A DNA stretch of 64,000 nucleotides from Pseudomonas sp. PDM18 (GTDB lineage: Bacteria > Pseudomonadota > Gammaproteobacteria > Pseudomonadales > Pseudomonadaceae). Below, one piece after another: positions 8,084 through 16,325 of the stretch. The notes beneath the pieces are model-generated. The model was not told the origin of the DNA and ran no database searches. It saw only the letters and a program-made list of their open reading frames with translations. The stretch covers positions 496,001 to 560,000 of the forward strand of contig NZ_JACVBX010000002.1 of assembly GCF_014852585.1 (NCBI RefSeq), in the 5' to 3' direction. A program made the translations under genes and the position numbers. Each line of letters begins with the position of its first letter. Within the stretch, counting starts at the first letter, position 1.

Positions 8084-9772
8084 TCAGTGCATGGCTATAC
8101 CGGAACCACCTCGTGACGCTGCAGTGCGGTGGTCCTCGATCTCGACGATCTGCCCGGCGCGCATGCGCAGCAGGCGATCCGCGACGTCGAAATAGCGGTC
8201 GTCGTGAGAGATCACGATCAGTGTCTTGCCCTGGGCACGAAGCTCGGGCAGCAGCTCGGTGTAGAAAATCCGGCGGAATTCCGGGTCCTGGTCTGCCGCC
8301 CACTCGTCGAACACCAGCACCGGGCGCTTCTCCAGCCAGGCCTGTACCAGCGCCAGGCGCTTGCGCTGTCCGGTCGAGAGGTCGGTGGTGGAGAACTCCT
8401 GGCCTTCAAGGCTGACCTTGTGGGCGATCTCCAGGCGTTCGAGGTAGCGGCCGGCCTCGACCGGGATGTCCTGGCTGCCCTTGAGCAGGTCCTCAAAGAG
8501 GAAGTAGTCGGCGAAGATGGTGGTGAACAGCTGTCGGTAGTCGTCGCGGCTGGAGTCGGTCACCACCTCGCCGTTGAGCAGCAGCTCGCCGCCACGCGGG
8601 GCATAGAGGCCGAGCAGCAGCTTGATCATGGTGGTCTTGCCGCAGCCGTTCTCGCCGGCAATAAAAAGGATTTCGCCACGGCTGACCGTGAGGTTCAGCG
8701 GGCCGACGGCGAAGCCAGGGGAACCGTCGTCGGTGGGGTAGTGATAGGCCAGGTCGCGCAGTTCGATGGACTGGAAGTCCAGCGGCTGGCGACCGTCATC
8801 GGCCAATAGAAGGTTCGGCTCCGGTGAGGAGAAACGCACCGACAGCTCGGCAATGCGGCGGAACGCGACCTGTGCGCGGGTCACCACTGGCAGTTGGCCG
8901 ATCAGGCCTTCCAGTGGCCCCTTCATATACAGCAGCACCAGGATGAAACCGGACAGGGTGGCCTGGTCGGTGCTCGGCCACAGCGACTGGTAGGCCAGTG
9001 CCACGCCGATGACGATGAAGAACAGCGTCGAGCCGAAGCCCTTGGCGACATTGAACAGGTTGATCGAGCGCAGCTGGATGTCACAGATTTCGTCGGCGGT
9101 GCCCTGCAGGCGCTCGCTATAGTGCTGGAAGCGGCGCGGGCGGCTGATGCGCAGTTCCTTGGCGCCCTCGGCGATGGCGCGGTAGTGCTTCTGCAGCTCG
9201 TCTTCCTTGTCCCGCGCCTCGAAGAAGCCCTTGATGCCCTTGGCCCGCGCGACGTACTGCACGGCGCTGCCGACGACGATGGCGATGGCGGTCGCGAGGA
9301 ACATCGGCGGCGACAGCCACGCCAGGTAGCCCAGGCAGCCGAGCGTGGTGGTCAGCGCGACCGCCAGCGGCGCGAAGGCGAAGGCGAAGTCGCTGATGGT
9401 GTCGATGTCGTGGGTCAGCACCGGGATCAGCCGGTGGCTGCGGTAGCGCTCGATCTGCTCGATGGGCGCGGAGATGATCTTGCTGCCCAGGTCCTTGCGC
9501 AGCCGCGCGATCACATGCTGGCCGACATAGTTGGTGCCCATGTCGGAAATGATCGAGCCCAGCAGCGCCAAGGTGCAGAGCCCGGCGAACCCCAGCAGCA
9601 GGCCGGCCGGCATGCCGCCTGGCGAATGCAGGCTGTAGTTGATGGTGGCGAGCAGCGCGGTGATAGCAGAGCCACCGAGAATTCCCAGCAGGGTGGCGGC
9701 GGTCAGCGGCAGCCAGTGTGGCCGCAGCAGTTTGAGCATCTCGCGAAAGGCGCTTGGAGCGGGAGTTTGCAT
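8084..9772 (-). CDS. Cyclic-peptide/siderophore export ABC transporter, PvdE/SyrD family
   Basis: 562 residues, a half-transporter with an N-terminal membrane domain (about 1-310, roughly six hydrophobic segments) and a C-terminal ATPase. Walker A GENGCGKTT lies near 377, the signature is the unusual STGQRKR near 462, and Walker B VLVFDEWAADQDP near 483 with Asp replacing the more usual P-T-S run. These variants mark the TIGR01194 cyclic-peptide exporter group that includes PvdE and SyrD. It should move a peptide siderophore or its precursor into the periplasm. Its position between a TonB receptor and sigma/anti-sigma genes parallels the fpvA-pvdE arrangement of pyoverdine loci, but the receptor here is FhuA-like. 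Confidence 0.82.
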   Translation of the reverse strand: MQTPAPSAFREMLKLLRPHWLPLTAATLLGILGGSAITALLATINYSLHSPGGMPAGLLLGFAGLCTLALLGSIISDMGTNYVGQHVIARLRKDLGSKIISAPIEQIERYRSHRLIPVLTHDIDTISDFAFAFAPLAVALTTTLGCLGYLAWLSPPMFLATAIAIVVGSAVQYVARAKGIKGFFEARDKEDELQKHYRAIAEGAKELRISRPRRFQHYSERLQGTADEICDIQLRSINLFNVAKGFGSTLFFIVIGVALAYQSLWPSTDQATLSGFILVLLYMKGPLEGLIGQLPVVTRAQVAFRRIAELSVRFSSPEPNLLLADDGRQPLDFQSIELRDLAYHYPTDDGSPGFAVGPLNLTVSRGEILFIAGENGCGKTTMIKLLLGLYAPRGGELLLNGEVVTDSSRDDYRQLFTTIFADYFLFEDLLKGSQDIPVEAGRYLERLEIAHKVSLEGQEFSTTDLSTGQRKRLALVQAWLEKRPVLVFDEWAADQDPEFRRIFYTELLPELRAQGKTLIVISHDDRYFDVADRLLRMRAGQIVEIEDHRTAASRGGSGIAMH

Positions 9773-9904
9773 CGTCTTTTCCTGGACCCGGCCTGCCAGG
9801 GGGCAGGCCGCACAACGGGGCGAGACGGTGCGCGAATCAGGAAATCATCGGCAAATCCGAATCGTTCCTATCAAGACGAATGAAGCTGGAAAAAACTGAA
9901 GAGA

Positions 9905-9925
9905 ATTTGCGAATTTCTCGCAAAT
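9905..9925. promoter_or_regulatory. Perfect inverted repeat upstream of the exporter gene
   Basis: ATTTGCGA, 5 bases, TCGCAAAT: two 8-bp arms about 135 bases upstream of the exporter start, in an AT-rich patch of the 362-base gap 9773-10134. It could be an operator. The rest of this gap holds a REP copy and a hairpin repeat (10051-10127) and no convincing gene. Confidence 0.4.
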
Positions 9926-10050
9926 AAGAAATGGCTGGCAGGCGAGGGCTGCTCGCCGGTGATCTCGAACTCCGCCGCATAGGAATTTGCGAGCAAGGAC
10001 TGGGCGTCCCCCTCGGTCCTACGAAGAGCATTCCGAGGTCAGGGTGAGCT

Positions 10051-10127
10051 GTAGGAGCGAGCTTGCTCGCGAACCCGCACGGCACGCCAGGGACGTAGGG
10101 CGGATAACCCGGAACAGGTTATCCGCC
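10051..10127. repeat. REP element plus GGCGGATAACC hairpin repeat
   Basis: A REP core GTAGGAGCGAGCTTGCTCGCGAAC at 10051-10074 is followed at 10099-10127 by an 11-bp perfect stem (GGCGGATAACC / GGTTATCCGCC). The same two elements recur together at 34946-35081, so they are dispersed chromosomal repeats. They lie just past the fecR stop codon. Confidence 0.65.
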
Positions 10128-10134
10128 AGCCCGG

Positions 10135-11190
10135 CTAGAGCGGAACGTACCGACTGGCCAGCACGATGCGGCCCTGGCTGTCCGTGTTCAGCTCCACCGG
10201 CAGCACCTTGGGCAGCGAGTCCACCAGCGCCTGCAGGTCGTCGGTGCGGTAGATGCCGCCGATGCGCATCGCCGCTGCGGTGGTGTCGCCGACGAATACC
10301 GGCTGCCGGAGGTAGCGGTTGATCAGCGGCAGGGCGGTCTGCAGGGTGAGGTCATCGATCACCAGCTTGCCCTCGATCCAGGCAATGGCGCCGGCGGGCG
10401 CGACCTGGGCCAGTTCGATGCGCTGGCTGCCCTGGCTGTAGCGCGCCTGCATGCCCGGCGTGAGCTGGGCGCTGTTGCCGTCTACGCTGTCCGGTGGGCT
10501 GACCACCACCGAGCCTTCGAGCAGGGTAACCAGCATCTGGTGCGGGTCGGTCCAGACGTTGAAGCGCGTACCGGTGACCCGCACGCTGCCGTTGTCGGTG
10601 TAGACCGAGAAGGGTTGCAGGGTGTCGTGGGTCACCCGGAAGTACGCCTCGCCGCCGCTTTTCAACCAGGCGCTGCGGCGATCGCGGAAGTCGGCGAAGT
10701 ACAGTTGCGAGTTGCTGTTGAGCTCGACTTTCGAGCCATCGGCCAATTCCACCTCGCGTGCGCCGGGCTGCGCGGCGTAATAGCCAACCTTCGAAGGCAG
10801 CCAGCCGGCTGACCAACCTGCCGACCACACGGCGCCTATGGCCACCAGCACTCCAGCGGCCACAGCGGCGATGCGCTTGCCGCTGCGAGGGCGGCGAGCG
10901 GTGCTGCTGCGGCGGCCGCTCAGTGGCGCTGGTGCTGGCGTTGCCATGGGGGCGGGTGCGATTCGCGGAGTTGGCGTCAGCAGTTCCGAGAGCTGCCAGA
11001 TTTCCAGCATCGCCTGGTATTCGACCTCGTGCCGTGCGTCGAGCGCGAGCCATTGCGCGAACCCGGCGCGCTCGGCCTCGCTGCACTCTTCGTCGTGCAG
11101 ACGCGCGCACCAGTGCGCAGCTTCGGCGCTGATGCGGTCATCGTCGAACGGGGAAGGGGAGCTGGTCATCGGGAATCTCGGTAAGGCCAT
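10135..11190 (-). CDS. FecR-family anti-sigma factor/regulator
   Basis: 351 residues. A short N-terminal cytoplasmic domain of DUF4880 type (AAHWCARLHDEECSEAERAGFAQWL) binds the sigma factor. One transmembrane segment near 108-130 (IAAVAAGVLVAIGAVWSAG) follows a Pro/Ala- and Arg-rich linker. The periplasmic FecR domain (about 140-240, VELADGSKVELNSNSQLYF) leads into a C-terminal secretin/TonB-like subdomain. It relays siderophore occupancy of a TonB receptor to the ECF sigma factor. The gene is divergent from the sigma gene rather than downstream in one operon, which is unusual. The start may instead be the ATG at 11169; neither start has a clear ribosome site. Confidence 0.85.
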   Translation of the reverse strand: MALPRFPMTSSPSPFDDDRISAEAAHWCARLHDEECSEAERAGFAQWLALDARHEVEYQAMLEIWQLSELLTPTPRIAPAPMATPAPAPLSGRRSSTARRPRSGKRIAAVAAGVLVAIGAVWSAGWSAGWLPSKVGYYAAQPGAREVELADGSKVELNSNSQLYFADFRDRRSAWLKSGGEAYFRVTHDTLQPFSVYTDNGSVRVTGTRFNVWTDPHQMLVTLLEGSVVVSPPDSVDGNSAQLTPGMQARYSQGSQRIELAQVAPAGAIAWIEGKLVIDDLTLQTALPLINRYLRQPVFVGDTTAAAMRIGGIYRTDDLQALVDSLPKVLPVELNTDSQGRIVLASRYVPL

Positions 11191-11295
11191 TTGCGGCCGA
11201 TATCACACTTTCTTTTCGCGTTGATGCGAGTGATTATAAATAAGCCTGACTCGGACTGTCAGTAGGCGCCTACAGCCTCGACTGTTTTTCATAGG

Positions 11296-11802
11296 ATGCC
11301 CGACGGGGTGGAAAGCGCGTTCATCCGGTATTACAAGGAGCTGGTCCTGTACCTCAATCGCAGCCTTGGCGACCGCCAGACGGCTGCCGATGTGACGCAG
11401 GAGGCCTTCCTGCGCCTGCTCGACCGCAAGGGTGACGAGCATATCGAACAACTCCGCGCATTTCTCTACCGCACGGCGGTCAACCTCAGCATCGACCTGC
11501 ATCGGCGAGGCCGCGTGCGCCGCGCCGAAGAGCTGGAAACCCTCGACCGCGAAGGCTGCATCGACGAGCGCTGCCCGCAGGAAGAAGCCAGCCATCAGCA
11601 GCAACTGCAATTGCTCCAGCGCGCCCTTGGCGAAATGCCCGAGGCTTGTCGCCGCGCCTTCGTGCTGCGCAAGGTCGAGGGCTGCAGCCATGTCGAGATC
11701 GCGCAGGCCATGGGTATTTCCCGCGATATGGTGGAGAAGCACATCGTCAATGCGATGAGGCATTGCCGGCTGCGCCTGAAAGCCTGGAGCGGGCAGGGCT
11801 GA
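11296..11802 (+). CDS. ECF RNA polymerase sigma factor, FecI-like
   Basis: 168 residues with a sigma-70 region 2 (AFIRYYKELVLYLNRSLGDRQTAADVTQEAF, RAFLYRTAVNLSIDLHR) and a region 4 helix-turn-helix (LGEMPEACRRAFVLRKVEGCSHVEIAQAMGISRDMVEKHI). This is the size and plan of FecI/FpvI iron-starvation sigma factors. It should direct transcription of a TonB-receptor gene, probably the one at 5525-7921, under control of the divergent FecR protein. It is not PvdS, whose sequence differs. The 105-base shared intergenic region holds an AT-rich patch (GATTATAAATAAG) but no convincing Fur box. Confidence 0.87.
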   Translation: MPDGVESAFIRYYKELVLYLNRSLGDRQTAADVTQEAFLRLLDRKGDEHIEQLRAFLYRTAVNLSIDLHRRGRVRRAEELETLDREGCIDERCPQEEASHQQQLQLLQRALGEMPEACRRAFVLRKVEGCSHVEIAQAMGISRDMVEKHIVNAMRHCRLRLKAWSGQG

Positions 11803-11943
11803 CAGCGTTGTTGTTCGCCGGCGACTGCGAACCGCATTTACATACACAGACGCATGGCATGCACCAGGATTTAGTCCCATGCGGCCTGCGCACGGATCCC
11901 TGCCGTTTTCGCCCGCTCGTCACTCTGAAATTTTCATGACTTA

Positions 11944-11962
11944 GTGAGAATCATTCTAAATT
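11944..11962 (+). promoter_or_regulatory. Fur box upstream of pvdA
   Basis: GTGAGAATCATTCTAAATT has the GAGAATCATTCT core of a Fur site and overlaps the -35-like part of the iron-starvation box. It lies in the 334-base gap 11803-12136, which otherwise contains no gene. Confidence 0.6.
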
Positions 11963-11980
11963 TCGCCAGGCCTGTCTCGT
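11957..11980 (+). promoter_or_regulatory. PvdS-type iron-starvation box upstream of pvdA
   Basis: TAAAT at 11957-11961, exactly 16 bases, then CGT at 11978-11980 followed by CT. This fits the published TAAAT-N16-CGT promoter element recognised by PvdS in Pseudomonas. It is about 157 bases before the pvdA ATG, so a leader of around 145 bases is implied. PvdS itself is not in the window, so recognition is inferred. Confidence 0.55.
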
Positions 11981-12136
11981 CTCTCCAGATAACGCGCTAA
12001 CGACAGCGCAAATCATGGGCGACACGCAGGAGTGAGCGCTGACCGTCGGCTGGCGGAGCGCTCCAGGCAGAGCAGTAAGCCGCCGACTCCTGCGTGGTCA
12101 TGCCCCACGGCCATCGCGATACAGGACATTGGCACC

Positions 12137-13471
12137 ATGACCCAGATGATCACCCCGACCTACGACGTGCTCGGCATCGGTTTCGGCCCCTCCAACCTGG
12201 CGCTGGCGATCGCCCTGCAGGAGCAGGCGCGACGCGAGGGTCGCCACTACCACGCACTGTTCCTCGACAAGCAGGCCGACTACCGCTGGCACGGCAACAC
12301 CCTGGTGGCGCAGAGCGAACTGCAGATCTCCTTCCTCAAGGACCTGGTGACCCTGCGCAATCCCACCAGCCCGTACAGCTTCGTCAACTACCTGCATGCG
12401 ATGGGCCGGCTGATCGACTTCACCAACCTGGGCACCTTCTATCCGTGCCGCATGGAGTACAACGACTACCTGCGCTGGGTCAGTGAGCAGTTCGCCGAGC
12501 AGCGCGTCTGCGGCGAAACCGTCAGCCGCGTCGAGCCGGTGCAGGGCCCGGACGGCATCGAGTTGGTCAAGGTGCTGTCCACTGATGCCCGTGGCCATGA
12601 ACGTTTCCGTCTGGCGCGTAGCGTGGTGGTGAGCACGGGCGGCACGCCGCGCTTCCCGTCCGCCTTCAATCACCTGCGCGACGACCCGCGGGTGTTCCAC
12701 CACGCCCGCTACCTGGAATGCATGGCCGAGCAGCGCTGCAACCAGAACGAGCCGATGCGCATCGCGGTGATTGGCGGCGGCCAGAGCGCGGCCGAAGCCT
12801 TCATCGACCTGAACGACAGCTTCCCCTCGGTGAAGGTCGACATGGTCCTGCGCGCTGCGGTGCTCAAGCCGGCCGACGACAGCCCCTTCGTCAACGAAAT
12901 CTTCGCCCCGCGCTACACCGACCTGGTGTTCAACGAGCCCAAGGCCGAGCGCGAGAAGCTGATCCAGGAATTCCACAACACCAACTACTCGGTGGTGGAC
13001 CTGGACCTGATCGAGCGCATCTACGGCATCTTCTACCGGCAGAAAGTGGCCGGCGTGGATCGCCACGCCTTCCTCTGCCGCCGCAATGTGGAGGCGGCCA
13101 AGGCTGACGCCGACGGTATCGAACTGACCCTGCGCGACAGCGCCACCGGGGCGGTGGAAACCCATCGCTACGACGCGGTGATCCTCGCCACCGGCTACGA
13201 GCGCAAGTCGCACCGCGAACTGCTTGCGCCGCTGCAGGAGTACCTGGGTGACTTCGAAGTGGGCCGCGACTACCGCGTGTTGGCTGACAAGCGCCTGCAC
13301 GCCGGCATCTACCTGCAGGGCTTCACCCAGGACAGCCACGGCCTGAGCGATACGCTGCTGTCGGTGCTGCCGATGCGCGCGCAGGAAATCGCCGCGTCGA
13401 TGTTCGAGCACCTGCCGCCGCACGAGACCGCGCACAAGCCGACGCGCCCGCTGACTGCGGAAAGCGCCTGA
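12137..13471 (+). CDS. pvdA: L-ornithine N5-monooxygenase
   Basis: 444 residues, very similar throughout to P. aeruginosa PvdA. FAD motif GIGFGPSNLALAIA at 13-26, the substrate-region block YRWHGNTLVAQSELQISFLKDL, NADPH motif IAVIGGGQSAAEAF near 208, and ILATGYER near 350. It hydroxylates the ornithine side-chain amine, the first step to hydroxamate siderophores. The ATG at 12137 matches the PvdA N-terminus and has AGGA 10 bases upstream; an in-frame ATG at 12032 would add 35 unrelated residues. Downstream lie an IucB-type acetyltransferase and fhuF, so the product is probably N5-acetyl-N5-hydroxyornithine. A Fur box and a PvdS-type box precede it. Confidence 0.95.
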   Translation: MTQMITPTYDVLGIGFGPSNLALAIALQEQARREGRHYHALFLDKQADYRWHGNTLVAQSELQISFLKDLVTLRNPTSPYSFVNYLHAMGRLIDFTNLGTFYPCRMEYNDYLRWVSEQFAEQRVCGETVSRVEPVQGPDGIELVKVLSTDARGHERFRLARSVVVSTGGTPRFPSAFNHLRDDPRVFHHARYLECMAEQRCNQNEPMRIAVIGGGQSAAEAFIDLNDSFPSVKVDMVLRAAVLKPADDSPFVNEIFAPRYTDLVFNEPKAEREKLIQEFHNTNYSVVDLDLIERIYGIFYRQKVAGVDRHAFLCRRNVEAAKADADGIELTLRDSATGAVETHRYDAVILATGYERKSHRELLAPLQEYLGDFEVGRDYRVLADKRLHAGIYLQGFTQDSHGLSDTLLSVLPMRAQEIAASMFEHLPPHETAHKPTRPLTAESA

Positions 13472-13515
13472 CCCGCAAGGCCCGGAATCGATGTCCGGGT
13501 CGAGTAAATTTCTGC

Positions 13516-13544
13516 CGACCCTGCTCGTCATACGAGCGGGGTCG
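13516..13544 (+). promoter_or_regulatory. Hairpin between pvdA and the acetyltransferase gene
   Basis: CGACCCTGCTCGT and ACGAGCGGGGTCG can form a long stem (one G-T pair) with a tiny loop, followed by TTGCATTC. The tail is too weak for a certain terminator; it could lower expression of the downstream gene or protect the pvdA transcript end. Confidence 0.45.
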
Positions 13545-13569
13545 TTGCATTCACGAAAGGGAACCCACT

Positions 13570-14556
13570 ATGACGCCCAGTTTTTCCCTGCCGCTGCCCG
13601 ATGGCCGCAAGCTCTCCGCCGATCTCGGAACCCATGGCCTGACCCTGCTGCTGGACGGCCAGCCGTTGTTGAGCGCGCAACGCGAAGGTGAGTGTTGGCA
13701 GCTGAGTTCAGCACCAACCACGGAGGCGCTGTGGGTGCTGGCCTACTGGACCTTCGCTGGCGATGCACAGAGCGATCGCGTGCAATTCGCTGCCGCCAAT
13801 GTCCCGGTCGAAGCTTTCGAGCAAGGCCTGGTGAGCCTCGACGACGTTGGCGGGCGCCTGCAGATCGAGCGTTCCGCGTTCTGGCAACTGCCCGCCGCCT
13901 GGCACAGGGGCTTGGCCAGCGCCAACTATCCGCAGGTCTATCGCATGAGCGGCGGCCGCCGCCATCCGCTGCGCGCACCCAAGCCGCAGGGTGAGGTCTA
14001 TCGCCGCTTCGACGCCAAGCTGGGCCAGTGGATTTCCCTGCGCACCCTCGACATCGAACTGGACCTGGAACGCTTCAATCGCTGGCAGAACAGCCCGCGC
14101 GTGCTGGAGTTCTGGCAGGAGGGCGGCCCCCTGGAGCAGCACCGCGCCTACCTGGAAAAAGCTGCCGCCGACCCGCACACCACCACCCTCATCGGCTGCA
14201 TCGACGACGAGCCGTTCGCCTACTACGAAGCCTACTGGGCCAAGGAAGACCGCATCGCGCCGTTCTACGACGTGGGCGACTACGACCGCGGCATCCATAT
14301 GCTGGTGGGCGAGGAAAGCCACCGTGGTCCGCACAAGGTGGAAAGCTGGATGACTGCGTTGGTGCACTACCTGCTGCTGGACGAACCGCGCACCCAGCGC
14401 ATCGTCGCTGAGCCGCGCGCCGACAACGCGAAGATGATCGGCCACATGCAGCGCCTGGGCTTCTGGTGCGAGAAGGAATTCAACTTCCCGCACAAGCGCG
14501 CCGCGTTGATGGTGCAGAGCCGGGAAACCTTCTTCGAGCGTTGCGGCCTGTGCTGA
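13570..14556 (+). CDS. GNAT-type N5-hydroxyornithine acyltransferase (IucB/PvdYII-like)
   Basis: 328 residues. The C-terminal half (about 150-320) is an IucB/RhbD-type acetyltransferase: FWQEGGPLEQHRAYLEK, TLIGCIDDEPFAYYEAYWAKEDRIAPFYD, and the GNAT signature RGIHMLVGEESHRGPHKVESWM. The ending RIVAEPRADNAKMIGHMQRLGF is typical of siderophore acyltransferases. The N-terminal 130 residues are less conserved. It probably transfers an acetyl group from acetyl-CoA to N5-hydroxyornithine made by the upstream PvdA. The acyl group (acetyl or longer) cannot be read from sequence. fhuF starts 31 bases downstream, suggesting co-transcription. Confidence 0.8.
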   Translation: MTPSFSLPLPDGRKLSADLGTHGLTLLLDGQPLLSAQREGECWQLSSAPTTEALWVLAYWTFAGDAQSDRVQFAAANVPVEAFEQGLVSLDDVGGRLQIERSAFWQLPAAWHRGLASANYPQVYRMSGGRRHPLRAPKPQGEVYRRFDAKLGQWISLRTLDIELDLERFNRWQNSPRVLEFWQEGGPLEQHRAYLEKAAADPHTTTLIGCIDDEPFAYYEAYWAKEDRIAPFYDVGDYDRGIHMLVGEESHRGPHKVESWMTALVHYLLLDEPRTQRIVAEPRADNAKMIGHMQRLGFWCEKEFNFPHKRAALMVQSRETFFERCGLC

Positions 14557-14587
14557 CAGCGGTTCGTTGCGTGCCTGAGGGCTCCCG

Positions 14588-15343
14588 GTGATCGCAGCAC
14601 TCGCTCCCCTGTATTTCGGTGAGTTCGCCAGCTACCGCGAGGTGCTGGTGACTCGCGACGATCCCCGGCCATCGATCCCGGCGTGTGCCTTGCTGGAACG
14701 GGAGATGCTCGACAGCGTGCTGCGCCGTTTCGACCCACCCCACGCCGATGGCGACCGCCGCGCGCTGGCTTCGCAGTGGTCCAAGTGGTACCTGGTGCGC
14801 CTCATTCCACCGGTGGTGGCTGCCGCGCTGGTGCTCGGTCGCACACTGCCGCTGGGGTTCGATGAGGTGGAAGTGGTACTGGATGCCCAGGGCATTCCTG
14901 AGGCATTCAAGTTGCCGGACGAGGGCGGGCCTTTTGCCGCGCCGCCAGGCGATCCGTTCCAGCGCTTTGCCCATCTGCTGGAAGGGCACCTGCAGCCTTT
15001 CATCCATACACTGGCAACGGAGGCGCGGCTCTCGCCCAGAGTGCTCTGGAGCAACGCTGGCAACTACTTCGAATGGTTCATCGGCGAGATGGCCAAGCGG
15101 CCGCCCCTGGCCTCGATGCTCGGCCACGGCCGCGAGCTATTGGAGACCGAGCGCCGTCCGGACGGCATGCGCAACCCGCTGTTCAAGCCGATCCAGTATG
15201 TCGAGGTTTCGTGCGAGCAGCGGGCCAACGGGCTTTGGCGGCAGCGGCGGACCTGCTGCATTCGCTATCGGCTGGGTACCATCGGCCATTGCGACAACTG
15301 CCCGCTGATCGACGAGCCGCCGCCGGAAGTGAGCGATCTGTAA
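14588..15343 (+). CDS. fhuF: Siderophore-iron reductase FhuF
   Basis: 251 residues with a GTG start preceded by GAGGGCTCCCG. The C-terminal motif CC-X10-C-X2-C (Cys223, 224, 235, 238) is the unusual [2Fe-2S] ligand set that defines FhuF. The enzyme reduces cytoplasmic Fe(III)-hydroxamate to release iron. Position directly behind the hydroxamate biosynthesis genes and facing fhuC agrees with uptake of intact ferric siderophore through FhuBCD. The FhuF domain starts near residue 60 (RRFDPPHADGDRRALASQWSKWY). Confidence 0.88.
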   Translation: MIAALAPLYFGEFASYREVLVTRDDPRPSIPACALLEREMLDSVLRRFDPPHADGDRRALASQWSKWYLVRLIPPVVAAALVLGRTLPLGFDEVEVVLDAQGIPEAFKLPDEGGPFAAPPGDPFQRFAHLLEGHLQPFIHTLATEARLSPRVLWSNAGNYFEWFIGEMAKRPPLASMLGHGRELLETERRPDGMRNPLFKPIQYVEVSCEQRANGLWRQRRTCCIRYRLGTIGHCDNCPLIDEPPPEVSDL

Positions 15344-15391
15344 CGCACCCTGCGTCGGCGTCGCACGCGTTTACCTGTAGGAACGCCGATA

Positions 15392-16159
15392 TCAGCGCAG
15401 ATAACTGATCGGCGACCCATCCACCGGGTTGTTCAGCACGCCCATGGGAATCCCATAGATGCCTTCCAGCGTCTCCCCGCGCATCAGTTCCGCTGGCGAG
15501 CCCTGGGCCAACAGGCGGCCGCCGTGCAGGGCGATCAGGTGGTCGCAGTAGCGCGCCGCCATGTTGATGTCGTGCAGCACTACCAGTACGCCCAGGCCCA
15601 GTTCGCGGCTGAGTTCGTGGACGCGGGAGAGCACCTCGACCTGGTGGGCGATGTCCAGCGCCGAAGTCGGCTCGTCCAGCAGCAGGTAGCGGCTGTTCTG
15701 CGCCAACAGCATGGCCAGCCAGACGCGCTGGCGTTCGCCGCCGGAGAGCAGGTCCACCGGGCGATCGGCAAAGGCCAGGGTGTCGGTGAGGTCCAGCGCG
15801 CGGTCGATCTGCTGGCGGTCCTCGCCGGTAAAGCGGCCCAGCGCGCCGTGCCACGGATAGCGGCCGAAGGCGACCAGCTCGCGCACGGTCAAGCCGTCGG
15901 TCTGCGGCAGTTGCTGCGGCAGGTAAGCCACCTGCCGCGCGAAACCGCGGTTGCCCCAGTCCTGCAGCAGCTTGCCGTCCAGGCGGATGCTGCCGCCGCT
16001 GGCCTGCTGCTGGCGTGCCAGCAGCTTGAGCAGGGTGGACTTGCCCGAACCGTTGTGACCGATCAGGCCGATCATGTTGCCGTCGGCCAGCTGCAGGCTC
16101 AGCGGTTGCAGAAGCGTGCGACCGGGGACGCTGAAACTGACATTTTCCAGTTCGAACAT
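15392..16159 (-). CDS. fhuC: Ferric-hydroxamate ABC transporter ATPase, FhuC-like
   Basis: 255-residue ABC ATPase of the FecE/FhuC/BtuD class. Walker A GHNGSGKST at 34-42, Q-loop PQQLPQTDGLTV, signature LSGGERQR near 138, Walker B YLLLDEPTSALD near 160, and the switch His in VLHDINMAARYCD. No other ATPase of this class is in the window, so it is the natural partner of FhuB/FhuD at 2.5-5.4 kb, about 10 kb away at the far end of the same island. It converges on fhuF. A Fur-like box lies upstream. Confidence 0.85.
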   Translation of the reverse strand: MFELENVSFSVPGRTLLQPLSLQLADGNMIGLIGHNGSGKSTLLKLLARQQQASGGSIRLDGKLLQDWGNRGFARQVAYLPQQLPQTDGLTVRELVAFGRYPWHGALGRFTGEDRQQIDRALDLTDTLAFADRPVDLLSGGERQRVWLAMLLAQNSRYLLLDEPTSALDIAHQVEVLSRVHELSRELGLGVLVVLHDINMAARYCDHLIALHGGRLLAQGSPAELMRGETLEGIYGIPMGVLNNPVDGSPISYLR

Positions 16160-16212
16160 GGGGTCATCCGTAGTGGCGGCGTGGCCGGAAAAAGCGGGAG
16201 CCCGACTCTAAT

Positions 16213-16240
16213 CCAATTGCTAATGGTTATCAATTTTCCA
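16213..16240 (-). promoter_or_regulatory. Fur-box-like site upstream of fhuC
   Basis: On the minus strand AATTGATAACCATTAGCAATTG resembles overlapping GATAAT hexamers of a Fur site. It is 55-80 bases before the fhuC ATG and in the gap shared with the divergent helicase gene. Confidence 0.5.
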
Positions 16241-16325
16241 GGGCGCTGCGGAACCGTCGGATTGATTGCCTGTCACTGTCGCAAACCGCTTATGATTCAA
16301 CGCTGTAACTGATCTGGTAGGGCCC

